Part shown: one piece after another, positions 1-7,536 of the stretch
Numbering within the stretch: the stretch's first letter is position 1
How the letters are laid out: each line of letters opens with the position of its first letter
Source of the DNA: a bacterium
GTDB taxonomy: Bacteria; Verrucomicrobiota; Verrucomicrobiae; Limisphaerales; J093
Direction of reading: 5' to 3'
DNA: 12,942 nucleotides
Assembly (NCBI GenBank): GCA_021839785.1
Contig: JAKCAB010000507.1
Span: forward strand, 1-12,942
Translations under genes and position numbers: made by a program
The notes under the pieces: model-generated
What the model was told of the DNA's origin: nothing
Databases searched by the model: none
The model's input: the letters and a program-made list of their open reading frames with translations, nothing else

Positions 1-1649
1 CGCTGCGGAATCAGGCCATAACGGAGCAGCATCTGGTTGGACATTCGGGGAAAAGCCGCGAAGTTCGTTCGCTCCCGCTCGTACTGGCGTCGGCTGATCT
101 CGAATTCGTCGGAGACAAAGGCCAACCGGGAGCGCAGCTCGCGGGTGCGCGCGTAAGACTCGGCGAGACCCCAGCGGTTCGGATGCCGATCCAAGCCGCC
201 CGCCCATAACCCCCACCGGTTGGTCGAGCATTCGTAGGCGAAGGACGGTGCGCCGAACGGATCGGCGGGCAGCGCGGGAAGATCATCGGGCACCAGTTCA
301 GTAAGCCGGTCCGGCCAGGCGCCGTGTTCGTCCCGGTACAGTCGCAGCGCCAGCACCAGCCGGCACACTTCGAGATTCGCCTGAATGGTGCGCAACCGCC
401 GAATTGCCACGGCAACTTCCGCTACGGAGCCGCCCGATTCCCAGACTACCGGCCGGTCAATGAAACGCCGCATCACCGACCTTTCTCGGACCGCCGCCTC
501 GAATTCGCGCACCCAGGCCAGCGCGGATTCGGTGTCGCCGCGTTCGAGCCGCGAAAGCGTCTGACCGAAGCAGGCGTCCCGCATTCGCACCAAATCCTCG
601 CGGCGGGTGGCTCGCTGGACCGCCACATCCAGGACCGTCCCGAACGGCCGCAACAGCCGGCTCAACCCGCGAAACTCGAACAGGTCCGACGCCGAACCGC
701 CGGAGAACACCTTCAAAACCGACTCCGGCACGGTGAGAAATTCCCGCCAGGCGGCCATGAACTCATCGCGAAAGTCCACGACTATGGAACTCCAATCCGG
801 CATGGGCGGCGTTTCCGCTTCGGGCCAGTTCGGACCGAAGCGGGAAGCGATCCGGTGGCGCACCGCCCAATCGGGGTTGGGCAGCGATTTCGCGAGGCCG
901 GTCAGTTCCTCCATCAAACGCTGCGCCGTGGCGCGGTCCAGGGCCGGACCGGTCAAGGCCAGGCGCCGCCAAGCCGCGGCAATCTGCCATTGCCGAAAAT
1001 CCCAATTCCCGAAAGGTTCGAACCGCCACGCGCGGAGCAGTTCGTCAAACGCCTCGGCCGTCCGCCCGGCTCGCTCCGCCTCGGCTGCCTGCCACAAGCT
1101 GAAGTCAATCATGAGCCGGCACCCGGCATCCAGGATGGCGCTGCCGTCGGGCAGCGCGCGGTTCGTGCGGCTCAAAGCGACTGCCCTCATGCCGGCGATG
1201 AGTTGATGCTCATTGAGCCACGCGGCTATCCGGTCGCGATTCGTCACCACGTCCGGACCGAGCGTGCACCAGAGCTCGTTCGCCTCGCTCAGGCGGTGAT
1301 AGCCTGCGGAGTTGGCCAGCCGCGTCTGACCCAGTTGGTACGGCCAGTACCAAAAACTGTCCGGTCCGATCTCCGACCAGGCCAGCAACGTGACGGGCTT
1401 GAATTGCCAGCCCGGCACCGCGCGCGGCAAACGCGTGAAACCGTAACGCCAGCCGAATTCCAACACCGCCGCGGCGAGCAAGAACAACAGCGCACCGCCC
1501 AGGAAGATTCGTTTCGTCCAACGCCAGGCACGGGCGAATCGGCCGCGGAGTCGATTCGTTCCCGCCGCGTTCCCAGGCACCGGTTTGGCCGGAGCACGAG
1601 CATCCCCGCGGTGGAGGCGCCTGACAAACTTGGTTGCTACGCGATGCAT
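1..1649 (-). CDS. Partial membrane-anchored hypothetical protein (C-terminus missing)
   Basis: The reading frame starts at an ATG at 1649-1647 and stays open for 549 codons to the window edge, so the C-terminus is missing. An in-frame stop lies about 18 codons upstream and no good Shine-Dalgarno sequence is visible. The first 47 residues are basic, followed by one hydrophobic segment at about 48-64 (FLGGALLFLLAAAVLEFGW), so this is probably a signal anchor with a large extracytoplasmic part. The middle is Trp/Arg-rich and looks helical. Residues about 437-490 carry LYRDEHGAWPDRLTELVP and then LPALPADPF. This is the 'YRxxHGxxPxxLxxLVPxxLPxxPxDPF' signature common in large hypothetical proteins of Verrucomicrobiota and Planctomycetes, and it resembles the C-terminal part of GspG-like pseudopilins. 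No enzymatic motif was recognised and the function is unknown. It was chosen over frames on both strands because only this frame gives a membrane segment plus a known signature. Confidence 0.8.
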   Translation of the reverse strand, partial: MHRVATKFVRRLHRGDARAPAKPVPGNAAGTNRLRGRFARAWRWTKRIFLGGALLFLLAAAVLEFGWRYGFTRLPRAVPGWQFKPVTLLAWSEIGPDSFWYWPYQLGQTRLANSAGYHRLSEANELWCTLGPDVVTNRDRIAAWLNEHQLIAGMRAVALSRTNRALPDGSAILDAGCRLMIDFSLWQAAEAERAGRTAEAFDELLRAWRFEPFGNWDFRQWQIAAAWRRLALTGPALDRATAQRLMEELTGLAKSLPNPDWAVRHRIASRFGPNWPEAETPPMPDWSSIVVDFRDEFMAAWREFLTVPESVLKVFSGGSASDLFEFRGLSRLLRPFGTVLDVAVQRATRREDLVRMRDACFGQTLSRLERGDTESALAWVREFEAAVRERSVMRRFIDRPVVWESGGSVAEVAVAIRRLRTIQANLEVCRLVLALRLYRDEHGAWPDRLTELVPDDLPALPADPFGAPSFAYECSTNRWGLWAGGLDRHPNRWGLAESYARTRELRSRLAFVSDEFEISRRQYERERTNFAAFPRMSNQMLLRYGLIPQ

Positions 1650-1793
1650 GAGTTTGGGCGGGCGCCGCTGCCCGCCTTTCTCCAGCTTTCAAGCCGCTTC
1701 CGCCAGTTTGGCGATTTTGACCGCTGCCGGCGAGCCTCGTTACGCCGCTCGCATCGTGAGGTCAGCGGAACGCGCCTGGTTGGTTCATTGGTC

Positions 1794-1862
1794 GGCGCGC
1801 CGGCTTCCAGCCGGCCCCGCGGGTTGCTCGCACTCGCAAAGCCGGTCACAGACCGGCGCTCC
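1794..1862. repeat. REP-like double-hairpin intergenic element
   Basis: Two perfect 7-bp hairpins with 3-nt loops lie 25 bases apart. GCCGGCT-TCC-AGCCGGC is at 1799-1815 and GCCGGTC-ACA-GACCGGC is at 1841-1857. The flanks GGCGC (1794-1798) and GCTCC (1858-1862) pair with one mismatch, so the whole element can fold as a stem carrying two hairpins. It lies 40-108 bases past the stop of the MFS gene and upstream of the membrane protein gene, both on the minus strand. The position downstream of a gene and the paired GC-rich hairpins resemble REP/BIME elements. Only one copy is in this window, so its dispersal is inferred from general resemblance and not shown. Confidence 0.6.
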
Positions 1863-1901
1863 GGTATGTCGGTCCTTTGTGCGGTTGGGGGAACGTGCGG
1901 G

Positions 1902-3167
1902 TCATCCCGTCGCGTCCAGCCGGCCGTACCGGCGGATTTGTGGCCAAATCCACGCCACCGCGAGCACGACCAGGATCGTGCCGACGCCGCCCGACACCAC
2001 CGAGACGACCGGGCCGAACCAGTGCGCCACGATGCCGGACTCGAATCCGCCGAGTTCGTTCGACGTGCCGATGAACAGGCTGTTGACCGCCGAGACGCGA
2101 CCGCGTTTTTCGTCCGGCGTGAGCAGTTGCACCAACGTGTGCCGCACCACCACGCTCACGTTGTCGGCCATGCCGCAGGTGAACAGCATGGCCCAGCCCA
2201 ACCCGTACCAGCGCGCGAAGCCGAAGCCGATCGTCGCCAGGCCGAAGACGGCCACCGCGCACAACATCGCGCGGCCGGCCTTGGGGAGCGGTGGCCGGTG
2301 GGCGACGATCATCGCCGACAACAAGGACCCCAACGGCAGCGCCGCTTCCAGGAAACCCAGCCCGGTCGGGCCGACGTGGAAGATGTCCTTGGCATAGACC
2401 GGCAGCAGCGCCGTGGCCCCGCCGAGCAGGACAGCGAAAAGGTCGAGCGTGATCGTGCCCAGGATCACCGGCTGGGCGAACACAAACTTGAAGCCCACCG
2501 CCAGGCTGGTCAGCGTCATCGGCTCGCGTTGGGTCTGGACGCGCTGATAGCAAACAAAACTGAACAGCAGCAGGCAAATCGCGGAAGCCAACGCGTTGAG
2601 CAGATACACCGACGCCGCGTGGTGCGTGAGCGCGATCACGGCCCCGCCGGCGGCCGGTCCCGCCACCGAGGACAATTGAAAACTGCCGCTGCTCCAGGCC
2701 ACCGCGCGCGGAAAAAGTTCGCGCGGCACAAGCTGGGGAAGAAACGCCGAGCTGGCCGGCCACAGGAACGTGCGTGCCGTGCCCACCAGAATCAGGCAGA
2801 TGTAGATCCAGAAGGTCGGGGCCTGGAGCGCGGAAACCAGCGCCAGCCCCGCGCTCGCCAGCCCCAGCAGGCCGGTCATCCAAAGCAGGATGTGCTTCCG
2901 GTTCAGATTGTCCGCCAGGTGGCCCGCCGGCAGGGTGAACAGGAACATCGGCACCATGTTGCTCAGGCCCACCAGCCCCAGCGCCAGCGCGGAGTGCGTA
3001 CGGTCGTAAAGCTCCCACCCGACCGCCACCGTGAGCATCTGCTGGCCCAGCGACGCGATGAAGCGTCCGATCAAATAGAGCAGCACATTGCGGTTCCGCA
3101 GCACCTCGTACGGGCTGACGTGCGGAGACGTCGGGACCGAACCGCCTTTTGACGCGGGGTCACTCAT
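1902..3167 (-). CDS. MFS transporter, EntS-like (MFS_3 family)
   Basis: A 421-residue integral membrane protein, probably a proton-driven exporter of small molecules; the substrate cannot be read from sequence. It is hydrophobic throughout, with about 10-12 membrane segments. Family signs are the motif-A-like loop GHLADNLNRK (residues 82-91) between the second and third helices, WPASSAFLPQLVPRE (about 136-150), and TPDEKRGRVSAVNSLFIGTSNELGGFESG (about 350-378). The last is a hallmark of the enterobactin exporter EntS/MFS_3 family. I place the start at the ATG of 3167-3165 (MSDPASKGG). A longer frame from 3317 would add 50 arginine-rich residues unlike this family, ending just before VSPYEVLRNRN where homologues begin. 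No strong ribosome binding site is visible. A 366-base gap separates it from the oxidoreductase cassette, so it may be transcribed on its own. Confidence 0.9.
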   Translation of the reverse strand: MSDPASKGGSVPTSPHVSPYEVLRNRNVLLYLIGRFIASLGQQMLTVAVGWELYDRTHSALALGLVGLSNMVPMFLFTLPAGHLADNLNRKHILLWMTGLLGLASAGLALVSALQAPTFWIYICLILVGTARTFLWPASSAFLPQLVPRELFPRAVAWSSGSFQLSSVAGPAAGGAVIALTHHAASVYLLNALASAICLLLFSFVCYQRVQTQREPMTLTSLAVGFKFVFAQPVILGTITLDLFAVLLGGATALLPVYAKDIFHVGPTGLGFLEAALPLGSLLSAMIVAHRPPLPKAGRAMLCAVAVFGLATIGFGFARWYGLGWAMLFTCGMADNVSVVVRHTLVQLLTPDEKRGRVSAVNSLFIGTSNELGGFESGIVAHWFGPVVSVVSGGVGTILVVLAVAWIWPQIRRYGRLDATG

Positions 3168-3533
3168 TGGGACAACCACAACACGGCGGCGAAGGTTAGG
3201 CGTCAAATGCCGGCGGGGCGAGCCTTTGTGCAGTGTGCCAGCCGTTGAAGTAGAAAGGGCGCGGGAGCGCTTGGGAGCGCGCCGGTCCTCTGGCGCCTTG
3301 CCCGGGGCTGCTTCCAAAGTCCGGGGAACTGCCCTGAAATCTGCGCCCTTCCTCGGACAGGAAAACCCGAAAGCCGACCTGGACCGCGAAATGCCTTTCG
3401 CCTTTCGATCTTCGGTTTGGCTCCCGCCGATTTTCGCGCAGCCCGGCGCTCTGCTGCGGCGTTGAGCAAAAACCAGCGGGCGGCCGGCCCAACCGGGCCT
3501 AAAGCGGCGGTGGCGCGGGGCTTTGACGGACGG
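3168..3533. other. Non-coding spacer between the cassette and the MFS gene
   Basis: No credible gene was found: the short open frames here are arginine/proline-rich and match no family. The spacer holds GGCGCG (3258-3263) and CGCGCC (3278-3283), which can pair around a 14-nt loop that contains one full copy of GGGAGCGC and the start of a second. It also holds a 7-bp tandem repeat (CCTTTCG twice, about 3393-3407). A short hairpin, GGCCC-AACC-GGGCC, sits at 3486-3499, 35-48 bases past the stop of the cassette's last gene. On the minus strand the hairpin is followed 13 bases later by five T residues, too far away for a convincing intrinsic terminator. No tRNA-like fold was seen. Confidence 0.6.
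3178..3206 (-). promoter_or_regulatory. Possible weak promoter for the MFS gene
   Basis: On the minus strand TTGACG (3206-3201) stands 17 bases ahead of TGTTGT (3183-3178). The -35 box is near consensus and the spacing is ideal, but the -10 box is poor. A transcript from here would begin only a few bases before the ATG at 3167, which would fit the absence of a Shine-Dalgarno sequence. This is weak evidence in GC-rich DNA. Confidence 0.22.
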
Positions 3534-4886
3534 CTAAATTTCCTTCCACACCCCCGGCACGGGTGCGGGGTAACGTCCGTTGGCGTCGGCGGTCACGGGC
3601 GCGGGGCTTTGCAGGTTCAAACCGTCCACGTCCGCGCAGAACTTGAAGTCGGACGCCATCGCGTCGTCCCAGGTGACGATCTGGCCGGAATGCACCGCCG
3701 CCCGGCCCATGATGGCGGCGAGGCCCGAGTAAGCCGCGCGCTTCGCCTCGTTGTGTGGCTTGTTGTTGCGGATGGCGTCGAGCAGGACGTTCCACTCGGC
3801 CTGCCACGGGTCCACCGTTTCGCGTTCGGGCCGCCAGGCGATGTTCGCGCGTTCGATCCGCTGGTCCTTGTACATCTGCACCGTGGGCGCATGGATGTCG
3901 CCGGAGAACTGCGCGGCGCACTTGGTGCCGTGCACGAAAGTGGCGAATTCGTTCTGGCATTTCGGAATGTACCGGCCGGTGACCAGTGCCTTGGTGCCGT
4001 CCGCGAACGTGTACTCGACCGAGTAGGTGTCGAAGTTCTGCGAGCAATCCGTGCTGTCCGGGCCGCGCCCGCCGACGCCGTGCGCCGTTACCGGCCAGCC
4101 GTCCTTGATCCAGCAACACTCGTCGATCTGGTGGATCATCAACTCGAGGAAGATGCCGGACGACGCCCAGAAGAACTGGTACGGGATGCGAATCTGCGCG
4201 AGCAGCTCGGTGGGTTGCGGATTCAACCGTCCCATCCGGTAACCCGAATCCATCCGGTACGCGCGGATCAACTGGATGTCGCCCATCGCGCCCTCGCGCA
4301 TCCGCTGGATCAACGCCTGTCGCGCGGAGGAATGGCGGCACATCACGCCCGCGCCAATCTTGAGGCCCTTCGCCTCCGCCGCCTCGCCGGCTCGGAGGAT
4401 GCGTTTGATGCCTCCAGGGTCGGGCGCAAAATTCTTTTCCATGAAAACGTTTACGCCCTTGGCCACGGCGTACTCGACGTGAATGGGGCGGAAGGCGGCG
4501 TGGGTGGTGCACAACACCACGTCGCCGGGGCGCAGCGAATCGATCGCCTTCCGGTACGCGTCGAAGCCGAGGAAGCGCCGGTCGGCCGGCACGTCGATGC
4601 GGTCGCCGTACTTCTCGCGCAAGGTCTGGTACGAGCGGGTGAGTCGATCCTCAAAAAGGTCCGCCATCGCGATGAGCTTGGTCCGCCCGCCGGGGGCTTC
4701 GAGGGCGTTGGCGACCGCGCCGGTGCCGCGTCCGCCGCAGCCAATAATGGCGAGTCGAATCGTGTTGTCTTCCGCGGCGTGAACGTGCGGCAAGAGCACG
4801 CCCGCGAGGGCGGAAGCCGCCGCGGCCTGGCCGGTCTTGGCGAGAAACTCGCGTCGGGTGGTGGGGGAAGCGTTGGTTGCATTCAT
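3534..4886 (-). CDS. Tat-exported Gfo/Idh/MocA family oxidoreductase (EKN variant)
   Basis: A 450-residue NAD(P)-dependent-type sugar or polyol oxidoreductase, third gene of the cassette. The N-terminus MNATNASPTTRREFLAKTG is a twin-arginine signal (Arg11-Arg12) followed by an Ala-rich hydrophobic stretch and a likely cut near HAA (about 36-38), so the protein is expected in the periplasm with its cofactor already bound. The Rossmann nucleotide site is IIGCGGRG (47-54). The family's usual EKP is EKN here (150-152, in VFMEKNFAPDPGG). The substrate-site motif is ELMIHQID (248-255), keeping His252 and Asp255. The C-terminal WQAEWNVLLDAIRNNKPHNEAKRA region is typical of the Verrucomicrobiota/Planctomycetes subgroup. 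AGGAAG (4901-4896) lies 9 bases before the ATG and supports this start. The substrate is unknown. It may have a different sugar specificity from the neighbouring paralogue, or act on the same substrate in sequence. Confidence 0.93.
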   Translation of the reverse strand: MNATNASPTTRREFLAKTGQAAAASALAGVLLPHVHAAEDNTIRLAIIGCGGRGTGAVANALEAPGGRTKLIAMADLFEDRLTRSYQTLREKYGDRIDVPADRRFLGFDAYRKAIDSLRPGDVVLCTTHAAFRPIHVEYAVAKGVNVFMEKNFAPDPGGIKRILRAGEAAEAKGLKIGAGVMCRHSSARQALIQRMREGAMGDIQLIRAYRMDSGYRMGRLNPQPTELLAQIRIPYQFFWASSGIFLELMIHQIDECCWIKDGWPVTAHGVGGRGPDSTDCSQNFDTYSVEYTFADGTKALVTGRYIPKCQNEFATFVHGTKCAAQFSGDIHAPTVQMYKDQRIERANIAWRPERETVDPWQAEWNVLLDAIRNNKPHNEAKRAAYSGLAAIMGRAAVHSGQIVTWDDAMASDFKFCADVDGLNLQSPAPVTADANGRYPAPVPGVWKEI

Positions 4887-4929
4887 CTGAGGATTCTTCC
4901 TGTTGTGGAAACTTGGTTGCCGCCTGTGG

Positions 4930-6282
4930 TCAGGCCTTCAGGTATTGCTTCGGGAACTTCCACGGCGCGCGGTACTCGGGCACCGCCAGCCGCGCCGCTT
5001 CCTTGTCGCCGACGATTTCCTCCTTCACCGGGTCGAACCGGATCGACCGCCGCAGCTTCAGCGACAGCAGGCTGAGCACGATCGGGACATCCACGCGGGT
5101 GTGGTAAAACACGCTGCAACTCGGTTGCTGGCGCGACTTGATGCAGTCCAGCCACTCGCGTTCGTGGCCCGGCGAAGGCGGGATGGAAGGCGGCGGCGGT
5201 TCCTTGCCTTCCATGCGCTTGCCTTCGGCCAGCACTTTGTACATGCCGTAATTCACGTACATCGTGCCGTTGGCGCCGTGGAAATAAATGCCCAGCCGGC
5301 GCTCCGGTTCCTGCGATTTCATCAGGAAATCATAGCTGTTCGTGAGCGATGACATCCAGGTGAGCGTGTGATTCGGGTACTGCCAGAGCACCTCGTGGTG
5401 ATCGTAGGCGTCGCCGTCGTCCTTCAGGATGTACCGGCCGCCGGCGGAACTGGTCACGGTCGGGTAGCCGAGGTCGAGCGCCCAGATTGGCAGGTCGATG
5501 ATGTGCGGCGCCATGCCCGGAGTCCAACCGCCGCTGTAGGCCATCCACGAACTGTGATAATACGCGTCCGCCGCCAGGATCGGATTGAACGCGCACTTCG
5601 GCGCCGGCCCGCACCACAGGTCCCAATCGAGGCCGTCCGGCAGCTTCAAATCTTTGGCGTGGCCCACGCCGTCGGGCGACTGGTTCATCACGTTGAACGT
5701 GCGCACCGTGCCGACCGAGCCGAGCAAGCCCGCGCGGACGAACTCGACCACGCGCCGGTAGTTGTCGCTGGCGTGAATCTGCGTGCCGATTTGCGAAATG
5801 CGGCCGTGCCGCTTCACGGCGTTGCGCACGGCGAGACTTTCGCCCAAATGCAGCGTCATCGGCTTTTGCAGATAAATGTCCTTGCCGGCTTCGCAGGCGG
5901 CGATGGCGATCAGCGCGTGCCAGTGCGGCGGCGTGGCGATGATCACGGCATCGACGTCCGGCGCCGCGAGCACGTCGCGGAAGTCGGCGTACGGCTTGCA
6001 GGTGTCCTTGAACTGCGCGACCACCGAATCGCGGCGCGCCTTCCACACGTCGCACGCAGCGGTGACCACCACGTCCGGTTGCGGCGCGCAATTGCTCAGG
6101 TTCGCCCGTCCCATGCCGCCGCAGCCAATCAGGCCAAGGTGGATGCGGCTGTTCGGTCCGGGCTTCGGAGCGGCCGACGGTTCGCCGGCCAGGCTGGCGT
6201 GCCGGGCGGCAAAACCGATGGCCGTGACGGTGGCGGCCTTCTCGATGAAGGCGCGCCGGCTTAGGTTTGAGTTTGGGTTCAT
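4930..6282 (-). CDS. Tat-exported Gfo/Idh/MocA family oxidoreductase (QKP variant)
   Basis: A 450-residue oxidoreductase, second gene of the cassette and a distant paralogue of the next gene. LSRRAFIEKAATV (Arg9-Arg10) is a twin-arginine signal with a likely cut near SLAGE (about 30-34). The nucleotide-binding loop is LIGCGGMG (51-58), followed by an acidic CDVW end of beta-2 (77-80). The usual EKP is YLQKPMT (137-143), which keeps the Lys-Pro pair. The substrate-side motif GGWTPGMAPHIIDLPIW (251-267) keeps His260 and Asp263. The C-terminal half has HGANGTMYVNYG and PGHEREWLDCIKSRQQPSC, standard for this subgroup, whose members oxidise or reduce sugar hydroxyls with NAD(P). AAAGGA (6296-6291) lies 8 bases before the ATG. 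The gene starts 21 bases past the DUF6807 stop and ends 43 bases before the next gene, so it is surely co-transcribed. The exact substrate cannot be told. Confidence 0.94.
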   Translation of the reverse strand: MNPNSNLSRRAFIEKAATVTAIGFAARHASLAGEPSAAPKPGPNSRIHLGLIGCGGMGRANLSNCAPQPDVVVTAACDVWKARRDSVVAQFKDTCKPYADFRDVLAAPDVDAVIIATPPHWHALIAIAACEAGKDIYLQKPMTLHLGESLAVRNAVKRHGRISQIGTQIHASDNYRRVVEFVRAGLLGSVGTVRTFNVMNQSPDGVGHAKDLKLPDGLDWDLWCGPAPKCAFNPILAADAYYHSSWMAYSGGWTPGMAPHIIDLPIWALDLGYPTVTSSAGGRYILKDDGDAYDHHEVLWQYPNHTLTWMSSLTNSYDFLMKSQEPERRLGIYFHGANGTMYVNYGMYKVLAEGKRMEGKEPPPPSIPPSPGHEREWLDCIKSRQQPSCSVFYHTRVDVPIVLSLLSLKLRRSIRFDPVKEEIVGDKEAARLAVPEYRAPWKFPKQYLKA

Positions 6283-6303
6283 GCGCAGGTTCCTTTCAGT
6301 GAT

Positions 6304-7536
6304 TCATGGTTCGACAAGCTTTGCCCGCGGCGGATTGGCGTAACCGCTCCAGACCTCAGCCAGGCGGCTCTCGGTAGCCAGGCCGGTGTGAATCCACAGC
6401 CGATGGCGCAGAGCCAGCGGTTTTTCGCGGGACAGCGGCACCTCGCGTTCGCCGGGAAACGCGGGCATGACGTAGTTCAACTCCGGGTAGGTCCTCAGTT
6501 CGTTTGGGTAAAGCGGATTGCCGACACTCTCAAAAATCGCGAGGCCGGCTGGGCGTTTGCCGCCCGCGAACACGCCAGAGCAATCCAGCCAGGAACGGCG
6601 CGGCGCGGCGCCGGGCGGATCGACGCGAGCCGTGATCACCCGCTGCTCGGCTGGTTGCGCGCGCAGCCCGAAACCGCCGTAGCCGCCATGCGGCCGGCCG
6701 CCGATCGCCACCCGCTCCGCCAACGCCGTGAGCCGGACTTCGATATCAACGAGTCGGTCACCGCCGAATTGGCGAAAGGCGCGGATCAACACTTCTTCGC
6801 GCACGATCGGGTTCGTGTCGCCCCATTTCCAGACGTTCTCGGCGTCGAGCAAGGCGAAGACCGGGCCGGCTTCGACCCGGCGCATCGCCACCGGGCGCGC
6901 CCACACGCCGACCACGGCCCAGATGTCGCGCACCTCGTCGCCCCAGCGGGTCACCGGCCACGACCAGCCGATGCCGCGGTGATGCGGGTGATCCGGCGGA
7001 TAATCCGCGGTGAGCAACTCCCCGTTCGGTCCGAACAGCGGCATGATATAATCGCCGCGGGCGTAGTTGGTGGGGATGCCGGCCGGCACCGGCACCGTGC
7101 CTTGGTTGTATCGCAAAACCGGCGACGCGCCCTCGTGGATGTCGTAATAACGGTTCGCCACGTCGGCCTGGACGTTCATTGCGTCCGGCGCCGGATCCGC
7201 GACTTCGATCAGGCGAAACCGCCGTTCGCCAGCCGGGCCGGGCGGCAACAGCCACCAGAGCGTGCCGCGCGAGGCTCCCGGCGCGTCCGGTTCGAATTGC
7301 ACGGGCAGCAGCACAGCGGAGCGCGCGTTTTCGCTCGTGATCTCCACCAAACGCAGCCGCGCAGGATCGGCTTTACCGCCCGGCAGAGTCGCCAGGTCGA
7401 ATGCGACCGCCGCCGGCACAGCTTGGCCCGTGGCCGGCCTTGCTCCACCTGAGACGACCACGAGGCGTTCGCCAGCCAATGAAGTTCGGACGAGTGCGAG
7501 CAAGGCAGCGAGCAAAGCGAGTTTCGCGGGGCGCAT
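6304..7536 (-). CDS. Secreted DUF6807 ('PmoA family') protein
   Basis: A 410-residue protein, first gene of the cassette. The chosen start is the ATG at 7536-7534, which gives the clean Sec signal peptide MRPAKLALLAALLALVRTSLAG (about 1-22). The longer frame from 7701 adds 55 basic residues and runs through the palindrome, so it is unlikely. The most diagnostic stretch is ADYPPDHPHHRGIGWSW (177-193), with GDYIMPLFGPNGE just before it. This His-rich segment marks the DUF6807 family (PF14100), once labelled 'methane oxygenase PmoA' in error; it has no relation to membrane methane monooxygenase. The function is not established. The family occurs beside Gfo/Idh/MocA enzymes in carbohydrate-degrading loci, so a role in envelope sugar chemistry is an inference. 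The histidine cluster could bind metal or substrate. No clear ribosome binding site is seen. Confidence 0.88.
   Translation of the reverse strand: MRPAKLALLAALLALVRTSLAGERLVVVSGGARPATGQAVPAAVAFDLATLPGGKADPARLRLVEITSENARSAVLLPVQFEPDAPGASRGTLWWLLPPGPAGERRFRLIEVADPAPDAMNVQADVANRYYDIHEGASPVLRYNQGTVPVPAGIPTNYARGDYIMPLFGPNGELLTADYPPDHPHHRGIGWSWPVTRWGDEVRDIWAVVGVWARPVAMRRVEAGPVFALLDAENVWKWGDTNPIVREEVLIRAFRQFGGDRLVDIEVRLTALAERVAIGGRPHGGYGGFGLRAQPAEQRVITARVDPPGAAPRRSWLDCSGVFAGGKRPAGLAIFESVGNPLYPNELRTYPELNYVMPAFPGEREVPLSREKPLALRHRLWIHTGLATESRLAEVWSGYANPPRAKLVEP

Noticed and set aside
1637..1849. A 70-codon minus-strand frame in the spacer before the membrane protein gene
   Set aside because: It runs through one hairpin of the REP-like element and is mostly Arg/Ser/Pro. 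No ribosome binding site or motif supports it.
324..3152. A 942-codon open frame on the plus strand
   Set aside because: It lies antisense to the partial membrane protein and the MFS gene, both of which have clear membrane segments and family motifs. Its translation is an Arg/Gln/His/Pro-rich mix with no fold or motif, the usual mirror of GC-rich codon use.
3468..3499. Intrinsic terminator after the oxidoreductase cassette
   Set aside because: The GGCCC-AACC-GGGCC stem is only 5 bp, and the five-T run on the minus strand starts 13 bases after it, too far for a standard terminator.
3417..5075. A 552-codon open frame on the plus strand
   Set aside because: It is antisense to the Gfo/Idh/MocA gene with twin-arginine signal, Rossmann loop and ribosome binding site. 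Its translation shows no family features.
6304..7536. Methane monooxygenase subunit (the 'PmoA' label)
   Set aside because: The label is a naming error attached to the DUF6807 family. The protein is a soluble secreted protein with a signal peptide, not the polytopic membrane subunit of methane monooxygenase.
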